NCBI GenBank assembly: GCA_937928045.1 | Contig: CALFWO010000021.1 | Location: 1-64,000, forward strand | Reading direction: 5' to 3' | Length of the DNA: 64,000 bases | DNA from: an uncultured Saprospiraceae bacterium | GTDB lineage: Bacteria > Bacteroidota > Bacteroidia > Chitinophagales > Saprospiraceae | Made by a program: the position numbers and the translations under genes | Notes under the pieces: model-generated | The model's database searches: none | Seen by the model: only the letters and a program-made list of their open reading frames with translations | Told to the model about the DNA's origin: nothing | Part shown: piece by piece, positions 1 to 8,638 of the stretch | How positions within the stretch are numbered: position 1 is the stretch's first letter | How the letters are laid out: every line of letters begins with the position of its first letter

Positions 1-3000
1 AGCGACCCAATCGCCGGACCCCGTTTCTGCTGGGAATGGTCCACATTCTGGAAGCACATTTGATATTTGGTAAGAAGCACATGTAACTGGGGTTGGAATA
101 TCAGTTCCAGCACAAGAACATCCATCTGCTCCGATTACATCATTCTCTGTTCCAGCATCTCCATCGTCACATGCGGATCCTACTGCTGCTGGTAAATTTG
201 GATCGTTATCATCGCAATCGTCTGCTGCGCATATTCCATCTCCATCTGCATCACCTCCTGCTGCAGTACATGGATCTCCACCAAGCACTTGATAGAAATC
301 TTCAATTGCACAAATGAATTGATAAGATGAAGTATAGAAAGCGACTTTAACAAAATAAGTTCCTTCCGTTAATCCATCAACCAATTGTATTGGTGCATCA
401 CAATTAGCGAAACACTTAAATTCTTCCTGCCAGTTTGAGTTGAATACTTGCACACTTGTGATAGGCGCATTCAATCCAGAAATAACTAACTCTCCAATTC
501 CTCCTTCAACATTAATATTTGTACAATCTGGTTCAGAGCTAATTGGTGTTCCTGCACAACTACATCCGTCTGCTCCGATTACATCATTCTCTGTTGTTGC
601 ATCTCCATCATCACAAGTTGTTCCTTGTGCTGCTGGTAAATTTGGATCGTTGTCATCGCAATCATCAGCTGCGCATATTCCGTCTCCGTCGGCATCTCCA
701 CCTGCTGCTGCACATGGATCGATTGTCGTTCCTGCACAACTACATCCATCTGCTCCGATTACATCATTCTCTGTTGATGCATCTCCATCATCACAAGTTG
801 TTCCTTGTGCTGCTGGTAAATTTGGATCGTTGTCATTGCAATCATCAGCTGCGCATATTCCGTCTCCGTCGGCATCTCCACCTGCTGCTGCACATTGATC
901 GATTGTCGTTCCTTCACAACTACATCCATCTGCTCCGATTACATCGTTCTCTGTGGTTGCATCTCCATCATCACAAGCTGTTCCTTGTACTGCTGGTAAA
1001 TTTGGATCGTTGTCATCGCAATCATCCGCTGCGCATATTCCATCTCCGTCGGCATCACCTCCTGAAGTCGAGCACAATGAAGGTTCAGTTACAGTAACAT
1101 TGAAGACACATGTAGTACCTCCTCCACAACCATTTCCAACTCCTACTCCTATAGACTGATATACAACTTGAGTAGTTCCAATCGGGAAAATACTTCCACT
1201 TTCCAAACCTGTAGCTAAATTATTTGAAGCTCCTGCTGGACAATCAGTTACCAACTCGGGTTGATCATAATTCACTATTGCTCCATCGGCTGAAGTACCT
1301 TCTACAGTAATATCTGTTGGACAATTAACATATTCAAATGTTGCAAACCAAAATTGTTCGGTCACCACAAATGAACAGGTCTCACTATTACCACAAGCAT
1401 CAGTCGCTTCATAAGTAATTGTATATCCACTATTGTTAGTACTTGAACTTGCCAAAAGTTGTGTTCCTCGATCAGGTCCTTCAATTTGAGTAATTGTCAA
1501 TCCTCCACTTGAACAAGAAGTAGAAACAGTTGGCTCAGGCCAAGTAAAAGTAACGAGGTTTCCTGGAACAGGATCTAGTAGAATATCTGCAGGACATTCT
1601 AAACTCAAAATTCCAATTGGCGTTCCAGAACAACTACATCCGTCTACTCCAATTACATCGTTGTCTGTTGTTGCATCTCCATCATCACAAGCCGTTCCAG
1701 GAGTTGCAGGTAAACTCGGATCATTATCATCACAGTCCTCTGCTACACATACACCATCGCCATCCATATCAGTACAAGCTACACCAACTACTGTTACATC
1801 GAAAGAACATGATTCAAAGTTTCCGCAGTTATCACTAAATGTAAATTCTACCGTTGTAATTCCAATTGGATAATTAGTACCACTTGCTCCTCCTGAAATT
1901 TGCTGAATCATTCCACTTGTTCCTGCAGGACAGTTTGTAGAAAATCCTGGACTTTGGAAAGATACTAAAGCAACACTTTCACCAGGTTCTGTATTGAATA
2001 CTAAATCATTTCCGCAATCTACTACAGTAATTGAAGAAGGTGTTCCTACACAATTACAGTTTCCATCTTCCTGATCATCAATTGTTGTATCATCTCCATC
2101 ATCACAAGGAGTTCCTGCAGCAAAACAAGATGCCTGAACCGAAACATTGAATATACAAATCTCAGTATTTCCACATTCGTCAGATACTAAATAGATTATT
2201 CTTGTAGAAGTTCCCACAGCGAAATCACTTCCTGAAGCTGGACCTTCTAATTGATTAACATTAACTACTCCCGTAAAACAATCTGTTGTTCCAGTAGGTG
2301 CAACCCAAGATACAGCTGCGGATGTAGCACCGGGTGCTGCAATCTCTGTAACGTCTCCTGAGCAGCCTGCCATTGTAATTGAAGAAGGAGTCGCAACAAC
2401 TGTTACATTAAATGAGCAAGTATTGAAATTTCCACAAGAGTCAATTGCATTATACACCACCAATTGTGGTCCGTCTTTTACTCTTTGAATCGATCCAATA
2501 TTTGGACCTAAAGCTTGTTCAACCTCCAATCCGTCATTATAACAGGTTGTAGATGCTGTTACTGGATTCCAAGTTACTGGAGCACTTGTAGCACCAGCCT
2601 CTGTGTTAATAGTAATATCTCCAGGGCAATTGTTAAATGTAATTTCTGAAGGTGTTTGATCAACGGTAACTTCAAAAATACAAATCTCTTGATTGCCACA
2701 ATCATCAGTTACTTCGTAAGCCACTTCAGTTATTCCAACTGCGAAAGCATCTCCATTTTGAGGGCCTCCGATTTGAGTAATTACTGGTGGATTGACTGCT
2801 CCATTTCCGTTCGAACAATTAATTTCCAAAACATATTTTCTTGTTCCTGTTCTTCTGTTGTCATTCCAACGACCACTTGACAATAACTCTACAACATCTT
2901 CCCCCGTTCCATAGTCATTTGGTTCTCCGGAATTCCAATTGGTATAAGTCAGCGCATCTCCGTTCGACCAAACAAAATTTCCTTCATTTGCAATGTCATT

Positions 3001-5610
3001 CAATCCTACCCAAACATTAGAGTTTATATTATCCGCAATAAAGGAATTTTCAGCAGCGTCATTAATTACAACTAAACTTCCTCCACTATTTTCTGCATGA
3101 GCCTTTGCGTCATCCCATGTTGAGGAAGCATTTGAAATGTAATATTTAGAATTATTCAATTCACCGATTAGCGTATAGCCAGAAATATTATTTGGAACAT
3201 TAGTGCAATCTTGGCCTGCTGGCGGTGCATTAGAGCAAGGAATTTCCATTACCACTTCCGCTTCGAAATGAGCATTTCTATCTGTCCATTTTCCGTTTGA
3301 CTTTAGTATTCTAACATAATTCTCATTTCCTCCGCTGTTATTTGGTTCGCCTGCATTCCAATTAAAATAACTTGGTGTATTTCCAAAAACATCTATAAAA
3401 GTACCTTCATGAGCTTCATCTGTTAAACCAAGCCATGCCCAATCTGCTAGAATATTTGTAGCAATAAAATTGTTCTCTGCCGCGTCATTAGCAATTGCAA
3501 GATGTCCTCCATTTGATTCTGCTAATGCTTTAGCTTCAGCCCAAGTGTAATTATTAGTATTTGAACAATAGTATTTGCTATCGTTAAACTCTCCCATGAA
3601 AATAAAACCAGGAATAGCATCTTGATTAGAACATTGAGGAAGAGGACGACATTCGTTTCCGTCTCCTGACAACATGATATTAATATCACCAAATTGAGGA
3701 TTAGAATTATTGAATCTAGTTAAGACCGGTCCATTAGTTGGCTGCGAAACGATGTTTCCATCTAACCATCCACTACCTCCAAAAGTGTTTGTTGTACTAG
3801 TTGCGTTAGCTCCTACCCCTATTTGGAATGCTTCCCCAATTCTAGTAAAAGAAATTGAAGCTCCAGCTAGCAATCCTGTACCTGATGCTGTTCCTGTAGT
3901 TCCGGTGTAATAGTACCAATCTGAAGTATTGACATTAAGGCAAGAATGATCTTTAGGTGCTCCTGGAGCAGTAAAAGTTCTCCCTGTCAAATTAAAAGAA
4001 AGATCAAACGTATAATCCGAATTTGAATTATTGGTAGCTGTTGCTGTATACAGCGCACTTCCATCCTCGTATTCTTCTAGCGTACCATTTGAAATTGCAT
4101 AATGATTATTTACTCCTTCTAACTTCAGATAAAAACCATATACTTGGCCTGAATTGCATTGAGTTGTATTAGTAGCTTGTCTAGTAACACACGGTGCCGC
4201 TCCAACACAAGTTGAAGATACATCTGTTGGTGTAGTCCAAGAGGCCACTGCAGTAGTTGCCCCAGGCAAAGTTGAAACCAAAACATCCTCTGGGCATTCA
4301 AAAGTAATTTCTGAATTATCAACAGGAATTATTGGTGCCACATATGGTAAGATGGTAACAATTGATTGACAAGAAGAACTAATTCCTATGTTATCAACCA
4401 CGGTTAAGGTAACCAAGTTTGACCCTAAGTCAGCTTCAGTGTAATTTGTTTTATCGATAGTAACACTTGATAAAGATGCTCCACAAGATCCATAAGAACC
4501 TTTGTCAACTTGGCTTGCTTGAACAGTTGCTTCTCCGTTGGCATCAAGGCTTACAAAAATACCCGGTAAACATCCAGCTACCGGAGGTTTTGTAGAATTG
4601 ATATTCGTAAATTCATTTCCGAATTCAACGTTAGTCCATTCAACATCACCGTTTAATAAATAAATCAAACCGTCATTTTGAATAGGAGCAACAATTGTGT
4701 TATTGGCGTTCTGAACTAAAGCACCACAAATAGAAAGAGTAATCGTTCCGTTATTTGTAACGGTATTATTATTAGTCAATGTTCCACCATCTTTTATTGC
4801 CAAAGTGCTATTATTAATAATTGAAGATTCATTGACTAAAGAACCTGATACATCAAACATACCATTATTAGTAATGATAGCTGTTGAAGTTCCGATGGTA
4901 GCTGATTGAATTTGAAATTCTCCACCATTTGTAAATGGAGCATTGTTCGTAAATTCTCCATTTACTACTAAAATACTTCCTGAAGGATTTGAAATTGTTC
5001 CGTTGGTGTGGTTTTTAAATACACTACCGAAAGGAGATTCAAAACTATTTTTATTTTCAAGCGTACCAAAGTTTTCAAATACGTTTGTGCTTCGCATATT
5101 TGAAGTATTGATAGTGGTTCCATAATTCATAAATGGTCCTGCAGCTTTGAAAAATAAACCTGCATGCGTGAAGGTAGCTCCAACGGCAACATTGACTCCA
5201 CCTGAAAGAGCCAAATCAAATGTTCCGTAATTAGTAAACACGGCATTATTATTTAGGATACCGTCATTGTCAAAAACCCCCATACCAGCATTGAAAAAGT
5301 CCCCATCGTTATTGATAGTACCTCCTCCAAAATTGATAATTGTACCATTATTATACACCAAAGAATTGAAGGTTAATGTACCTGCATTCTGAATGGTATA
5401 GTCTATAATTGGTCCACCAGAAAATACTGGGAAGTTACCACCAGCAGGATTTCCTGGGATGGTAATGGTCATTCCTGATGTTGGAATTCCTGCAGACCAG
5501 TTGTCTGAATTTTGCCAATCTGAGTCAGTGTTTCCTAACCAAACTGTTTGTGCCGTTAGTGAAAATGTTGCAAAAACAATTGCAACAAGCGTGTAAAAGT
5601 ACGCCTTCAT
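1..5610 (-). CDS. Giant secreted modular protein with lectin, HYR and Ca-binding-like repeats (3' end outside window)
   Basis: I translated this frame by eye from the ATG at 5610; it stays open to the window edge, giving at least 1,870 residues with no stop. It begins with a signal peptide (MKAYFYTLVAIVF...LTAQ). Residues about 25-330 are Asn/Gly-rich with recurring N-x-G-T/F steps, as in beta-helix adhesins. Two C-type lectin-like domains follow, about residues 659-792 and 795-932, each with WxGL/VGL, an EPN triplet and a WTD or WND motif, the residues that bind Ca2+ and sugar in mannose-type lectins. About residues 937-1507 are HYR modules (CPxDI start, DxCGN near the end). Last come DxDxDG...DCDDNDP repeats, as in MopE-type metal-binding and thrombospondin type 3 motifs. 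A surface or secreted T9SS cargo is inferred; the sorting domain would lie outside the window. The exact ligand is unknown. Confidence 0.85.
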   Translation of the reverse strand, partial: MKAYFYTLVAIVFATFSLTAQTVWLGNTDSDWQNSDNWSAGIPTSGMTITIPGNPAGGNFPVFSGGPIIDYTIQNAGTLTFNSLVYNNGTIINFGGGTINNDGDFFNAGMGVFDNDGILNNNAVFTNYGTFDLALSGGVNVAVGATFTHAGLFFKAAGPFMNYGTTINTSNMRSTNVFENFGTLENKNSFESPFGSVFKNHTNGTISNPSGSILVVNGEFTNNAPFTNGGEFQIQSATIGTSTAIITNNGMFDVSGSLVNESSIINNSTLAIKDGGTLTNNNTVTNNGTITLSICGALVQNANNTIVAPIQNDGLIYLLNGDVEWTNVEFGNEFTNINSTKPPVAGCLPGIFVSLDANGEATVQASQVDKGSYGSCGASLSSVTIDKTNYTEADLGSNLVTLTVVDNIGISSSCQSIVTILPYVAPIIPVDNSEITFECPEDVLVSTLPGATTAVASWTTPTDVSSTCVGAAPCVTRQATNTTQCNSGQVYGFYLKLEGVNNHYAISNGTLEEYEDGSALYTATATNNSNSDYTFDLSFNLTGRTFTAPGAPKDHSCLNVNTSDWYYYTGTTGTASGTGLLAGASISFTRIGEAFQIGVGANATSTTNTFGGSGWLDGNIVSQPTNGPVLTRFNNSNPQFGDINIMLSGDGNECRPLPQCSNQDAIPGFIFMGEFNDSKYYCSNTNNYTWAEAKALAESNGGHLAIANDAAENNFIATNILADWAWLGLTDEAHEGTFIDVFGNTPSYFNWNAGEPNNSGGNENYVRILKSNGKWTDRNAHFEAEVVMEIPCSNAPPAGQDCTNVPNNISGYTLIGELNNSKYYISNASSTWDDAKAHAENSGGSLVVINDAAENSFIADNINSNVWVGLNDIANEGNFVWSNGDALTYTNWNSGEPNDYGTGEDVVELLSSGRWNDNRRTGTRKYVLEINCSNGNGAVNPPVITQIGGPQNGDAFAVGITEVAYEVTDDCGNQEICIFEVTVDQTPSEITFNNCPGDITINTEAGATSAPVTWNPVTASTTCYNDGLEVEQALGPNIGSIQRVKDGPQLVVYNAIDSCGNFNTCSFNVTVVATPSSITMAGCSGDVTEIAAPGATSAAVSWVAPTGTTDCFTGVVNVNQLEGPASGSDFAVGTSTRIIYLVSDECGNTEICIFNVSVQASCFAAGTPCDDGDDTTIDDQEDGNCNCVGTPSSITVVDCGNDLVFNTEPGESVALVSFQSPGFSTNCPAGTSGMIQQISGGASGTNYPIGITTVEFTFSDNCGNFESCSFDVTVVGVACTDMDGDGVCVAEDCDDNDPSLPATPGTACDDGDATTDNDVIGVDGCSCSGTPIGILSLECPADILLDPVPGNLVTFTWPEPTVSTSCSSGGLTITQIEGPDRGTQLLASSSTNNSGYTITYEATDACGNSETCSFVVTEQFWFATFEYVNCPTDITVEGTSADGAIVNYDQPELVTDCPAGASNNLATGLESGSIFPIGTTQVVYQSIGVGVGNGCGGGTTCVFNVTVTEPSLCSTSGGDADGDGICAADDCDDNDPNLPAVQGTACDDGDATTENDVIGADGCSCEGTTIDQCAAAGGDADGDGICAADDCNDNDPNLPAAQGTTCDDGDASTENDVIGADGCSCAGTTIDPCAAAGGDADGDGICAADDCDDNDPNLPAAQGTTCDDGDATTENDVIGADGCSCAGTPISSEPDCTNINVEGGIGELVISGLNAPITSVQVFNSNWQEEFKCFANCDAPIQLVDGLTEGTYFVKVAFYTSSYQFICAIEDFYQVLGGDPCTAAGGDADGDGICAADDCDDNDPNLPAAVGSACDDGDAGTENDVIGADGCSCAGTDIPTPVTCASYQISNVLPECGPFPAETGSGDWVA
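548..1075 (-). repeat. 180-bp tandem repeat array encoding Asp-rich Ca-binding-like motifs
   Basis: Three nearly identical units start at about 548, 728 and 908, exactly 180 bp apart, and differ at only a few positions each. Each unit encodes about 60 residues with GGDADGDGICAADDCDDNDP, then CDDGDA.TENDVIGADGC.C. Diverged copies of the same module lie at about 105-275 and 1620-1770, and half a module at about 2050-2120. The acidic DxDxDG and DCDDND loops resemble MopE or thrombospondin type 3 calcium-binding repeats. High DNA identity between units suggests recent duplication or recombination-driven copy-number change. Confidence 0.9.
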
Positions 5611-6114
5611 AGAAGTGTAATTTTGATATTAATTAATTGTGTTATTGTTAAGATGCTGGGCATCAGAAATTCCAATATTGTAATCAGCCGGGGAAGATGT
5701 TTTCTTTGTGGTTCCTTGTAGGGTAGGATATTTCTCTCTCTGAATGCGAAAATGTTATGACTAATTTTCGCCCTTTTCCGAACATAAAAGTACGACTTCA
5801 GAAACAGTAATGATATATGATAATCTTGTATTTTAAGGATAGATAATTAGTTGCATATAACTAATAACCTAAATAAGTTAGGTACTTATACAGAGGTTCT
5901 ATTGAATAGAGAAAGACTTAGCAAAATCTTAGAAGGACTGCAAATGTTTAACTGACCAAATATTGAGGAACAAGGTTTGATAATTATTGAGGGATTTGCT
6001 AAGCGAATCCCGGCTTCCCGAGGTCAAAAGCAAATCTAACTTATTCAGACCGAGTCTAATATTTTGTTGCTTTGAATGAAAATTCGAATGAATTCGATTT
6101 TCACTCATAGCAAC
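5611..6114. other. Intergenic stretch with a long imperfect hairpin
   Basis: No convincing gene lies here. It contains the upstream region of the giant gene (minus strand) and, at 6062-6118, a hairpin with a perfect 10-bp outer stem (TTTTGTTGCT with AGCAACAAAA). The inner stem is TGAAAATTCGA paired with its near complement, and there are small asymmetric bulges. The hairpin abuts the tmRNA terminator. Confidence 0.5.
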
Positions 6115-6137
6115 AAAAAAGAGCCCTGTCGGGCTCT
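6115..6137 (-). terminator. Rho-independent terminator of tmRNA
   Basis: Perfect 7-bp stem AGAGCCC/GGGCTCT with a 4-base loop, followed on the minus strand by a run of T residues. It begins about 22 bp after the tmRNA 3' end. Confidence 0.9.
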
Positions 6138-6158
6138 AGGAGAGATTTGATTCTCTAG

Positions 6159-6533
6159 TGGAACTGCCGGGATTTGAACCCGGGTCCAGAGAAAGCTTTT
6201 CTGGGCTTTCTACATGCTTAGATATTACTTAAATTTTCGAAATATAAATTGGCGTAAAATCAAACCGGCTATATTCTTATTCTCTAAATTTTCGATCAAA
6301 TAGCCGAGACGACTCTATTCAACTTATCCCGAGGGTTTGGTAATGCGTAGACAGCTGTGTATCGGGTATCAAGCTATGAACACAATGGTGTTTAAGATCT
6401 AATCTTAAGCAGCCATACGGTAACTTTCGTTGCCATTTATAGTTGTTTGCGTTTCCTTTTTTACGAGAGTCATACGCTTGTCTCGGCATGCTTACGTCAA
6501 AAACAACGATCCTGTCGATTCCAGAACAGTCCC
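6159..6533 (-). ncRNA. ssrA: tmRNA (transfer-messenger RNA)
   Basis: This RNA rescues stalled ribosomes by adding a degradation tag. The 5' end GGGACTG pairs over 7 bp with CAGTTCC at the 3' end (one G-U), followed by discriminator A. The genome does not encode CCA. The T-arm (GGGTTCAAATCCC) and the 5' signature TGGAATCGACAGG are both present. The tag reading frame lies at 6434-6405 and reads GNESYRMAA then TAA, assuming the resume codon is GGC. The last residues AA match tmRNA tags in general; the order Y-x-M-A-A resembles tags of Bacteroidota relatives. A terminator follows directly. Confidence 0.93.
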
Positions 6534-6748
6534 TTCGAATTGAGTGTTAAAGGTATAACTATATAAGTTAATAGAAAGTTCCAACGGAATTATTTTACAT
6601 ATAATTGAATTAGAACAAAATGCTGCCCATAATAAATTCTGTTTTAATAGCTTAGATGAAAATTTCATAACTTAAACAAAAAAAATCGCCCTATTTACAT
6701 AGAAGCGATTCATCAGAGAAATTCCAAAAAAAACAAACTTTTCAGGCT

Positions 6749-7120
6749 TTAGTAAACCTTAATATCTTTTTGAATCTTAATACCATCTTGGGTCACTAGT
6801 TCCAGAACGTAGTCACCGGGACGGATAATATCCAGATTTAATTCGTAGATGGTGTTTTTAGGTAAATCCGCGACTCGATCAACTAGAAATACTTTTTGAT
6901 CCTGTCTCAAGCTAATTTCAACCAAGGGATTATTGATGGCTTGAAAATCGATAAATAGCGTTTCTTCATCTTCTCCGTGGAAAAAGATGTTGTTAAAATC
7001 AATGTCAAATAAAGTTAAATCGGAAGTTTTAATCGGAATCCCTACACTTATGGAGCCATAAGTGGCAATTGAATATATCGTCAGCAGTGCACCGACGACA
7101 AGAGGTCGAATCAATTTCAT
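6749..7120 (-). CDS. Small secreted protein of unknown function
   Basis: 123 residues with a clear N-terminal signal peptide (KLIRPLVVGALLTIYSIATYG), followed by about 100 residues of predicted beta-strand character. The C-terminal half (YELNLDIIRPGDYVLELVTQDG) has the look of a small immunoglobulin-like sandwich, similar to the fold of T9SS C-terminal domains, but there is no canonical sorting motif. It stands alone: the tmRNA gene lies 215 bp downstream on the same strand and the next gene is divergent. I do not recognise a named family; export to the periplasm or outside the cell is inferred from the signal peptide only. Confidence 0.7.
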   Translation of the reverse strand: MKLIRPLVVGALLTIYSIATYGSISVGIPIKTSDLTLFDIDFNNIFFHGEDEETLFIDFQAINNPLVEISLRQDQKVFLVDRVADLPKNTIYELNLDIIRPGDYVLELVTQDGIKIQKDIKVY

Positions 7121-7247
7121 GTTATGTTGGTTATGTTGCCCAAAGGGCTTAATGGTACTTCTATTGGAGGGCTGTTCGCATTTCGGAATTTATCATTAGT
7201 CATCAATGCGAACATTCAGGTATAGCCAATATCCATGCCAAAAGAAA

Positions 7248-7299
7248 GTGACTGTCACAACTGATAATAATTTCTGGCCCGTTTTTTTATCTATTTTTG
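7248..7299 (+). promoter_or_regulatory. Promoter -7 box and upstream palindrome of the dehydrogenase gene
   Basis: TATTTTTG at 7292-7299 matches the Bacteroidota -7 consensus TAnnTTTG, 38 bp before the ATG. No good TTG -33 box is seen at the expected distance. A perfect palindrome GTGACTGTCAC lies at 7248-7258 and could be an operator. Confidence 0.45.
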
Positions 7300-7336
7300 C
7301 ATCGTTCGTATACCAAATAAAAGAAAGAAACCGAAT

Positions 7337-8542
7337 ATGAAAATTGGAGTGATTAGAGAAGGAAAGGTACCACCAGATAGCCGTGTACCGTTAACCCCTG
7401 AGCAATGTTTAGTTTTAAAGGAAAAGTTCAATCATGAAGTGGTCGTGCAACCTAGTCCTGGGAGATGTATAAAAGACGAAGAATATCTTAAAGCAGGCAT
7501 AACAATGACAGAAGATTTGAGTGATTGCGATATTCTAATGGGGGTAAAAGAAGTTCCTAAAGCGCAATTGGTATCAGATAAAATCTATTTCTTCTTTTCC
7601 CATACAATTAAAGAACAAGTCTACAATAGATCCCTACTTCAAAAGATATTAGCGGAAAACATTCAACTTTTGGATTATGAAGTATTGACCGATGAAAAAG
7701 GGAAAAGATTGATTGCATTTGGAGTATTCGCCGGAATGGTAGGAGCCCATAATGCTTTATGGACTTTCTCGCAGCGAACAAAATCATTCGATTTTCCGCG
7801 AATGAAAGATATGTATGATTATAATGCAGCAAAGGAACTCTACAAGCAAACGAAATTCCCAGCCGTTAAAATCGCTCTGACTGGAAGTGGTAGAGTCGGA
7901 TCCGGGGCGGCACAAGTTTTAAGAGATATGGGCATCAAAGGTGTAAAGCCAGCAGATTTCCTAAAAGAGACTTATGATCATCCGGTATTTACAATTCTGA
8001 ATTGTTACGATTATGCAGCTGCAAAAGATGGAAGACCATTTGTTAAATCTGAATTCTATGAGTCGCCAAAAGAGTTCAAAAGCATTTTCCAGCCATATAC
8101 CGAGGTTGCAGATATTATGATCAACGGAATTTATTGGGACAATGATGCTCCCGCTTTTTTTACCGTGAAAGATATGCAATCTGATAAATTTAATATTAAA
8201 GTAATCGCAGATGTCACTTGCGACATCGCTCCGATATCTAGTATTCCTTCTACCCTTTTCGCATCAACAATTGCTGACCCAATATTTGGTTTTGACCCAA
8301 ATAAAAATGAAGCTGTAGAGCCACATGGAAAAGGAATTATTGACATGATGACAATTGATAATCTTCCGAACGAATTGCCTAGAGATGCATCCCTTTCTTT
8401 TGGACAACAATTTTTAGATAAAATTGCGCCGGAATTAGCAGACTTTGATACTTCCGACATCATCAGAAGGGCTTCTGTCACAAAAGGAGGTAAGCTAGGA
8501 GAATGTTTTGATTACTTGAAAGATTATGCTGCTGGAAAATAG
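7337..8542 (+). CDS. NAD(P)-dependent alanine/saccharopine dehydrogenase-like enzyme
   Basis: 401 residues with the alanine dehydrogenase/transhydrogenase N-terminal domain (REGKVPPDSRVPLTP at residues 7-21, GVKEVP near 70, FSHT near 88). A Rossmann NAD-binding motif GSGRVGSGA follows at residues 183-191. The overall form is closer to the lysine-forming saccharopine dehydrogenase (LYS1-like) branch than to classical alanine dehydrogenase: it has long insertions after the Rossmann motif and the late motif IADVTCDI. The likely reaction is NAD(P)-dependent oxidative deamination or reductive amination of an amino acid, in the cytosol. The substrate cannot be fixed from sequence. It is transcribed alone, divergent from the small secreted protein upstream and convergent with the ABC exporter downstream. 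Confidence 0.8.
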   Translation: MKIGVIREGKVPPDSRVPLTPEQCLVLKEKFNHEVVVQPSPGRCIKDEEYLKAGITMTEDLSDCDILMGVKEVPKAQLVSDKIYFFFSHTIKEQVYNRSLLQKILAENIQLLDYEVLTDEKGKRLIAFGVFAGMVGAHNALWTFSQRTKSFDFPRMKDMYDYNAAKELYKQTKFPAVKIALTGSGRVGSGAAQVLRDMGIKGVKPADFLKETYDHPVFTILNCYDYAAAKDGRPFVKSEFYESPKEFKSIFQPYTEVADIMINGIYWDNDAPAFFTVKDMQSDKFNIKVIADVTCDIAPISSIPSTLFASTIADPIFGFDPNKNEAVEPHGKGIIDMMTIDNLPNELPRDASLSFGQQFLDKIAPELADFDTSDIIRRASVTKGGKLGECFDYLKDYAAGK

Positions 8543-8638
8543 TTTAAAATGAAATAGATTATAAATTTTAAATATTTTTGAGTTGTAAGAGAAAACATTG
8601 AAGGTGACCAATGCTTTTGAATTCCTAGCGTACTAAGT

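Noticed and set aside
440-1159. Overlapping long plus-strand frames rich in Ser, Pro, His and Leu
   Set aside because: They are antisense shadows of the repeats in the minus-strand giant protein, with no family match or start context.
8131-8481. Antisense ORF of 116 codons in the dehydrogenase gene
   Set aside because: It is a shadow of a well-conserved enzyme gene and shows no recognisable protein.
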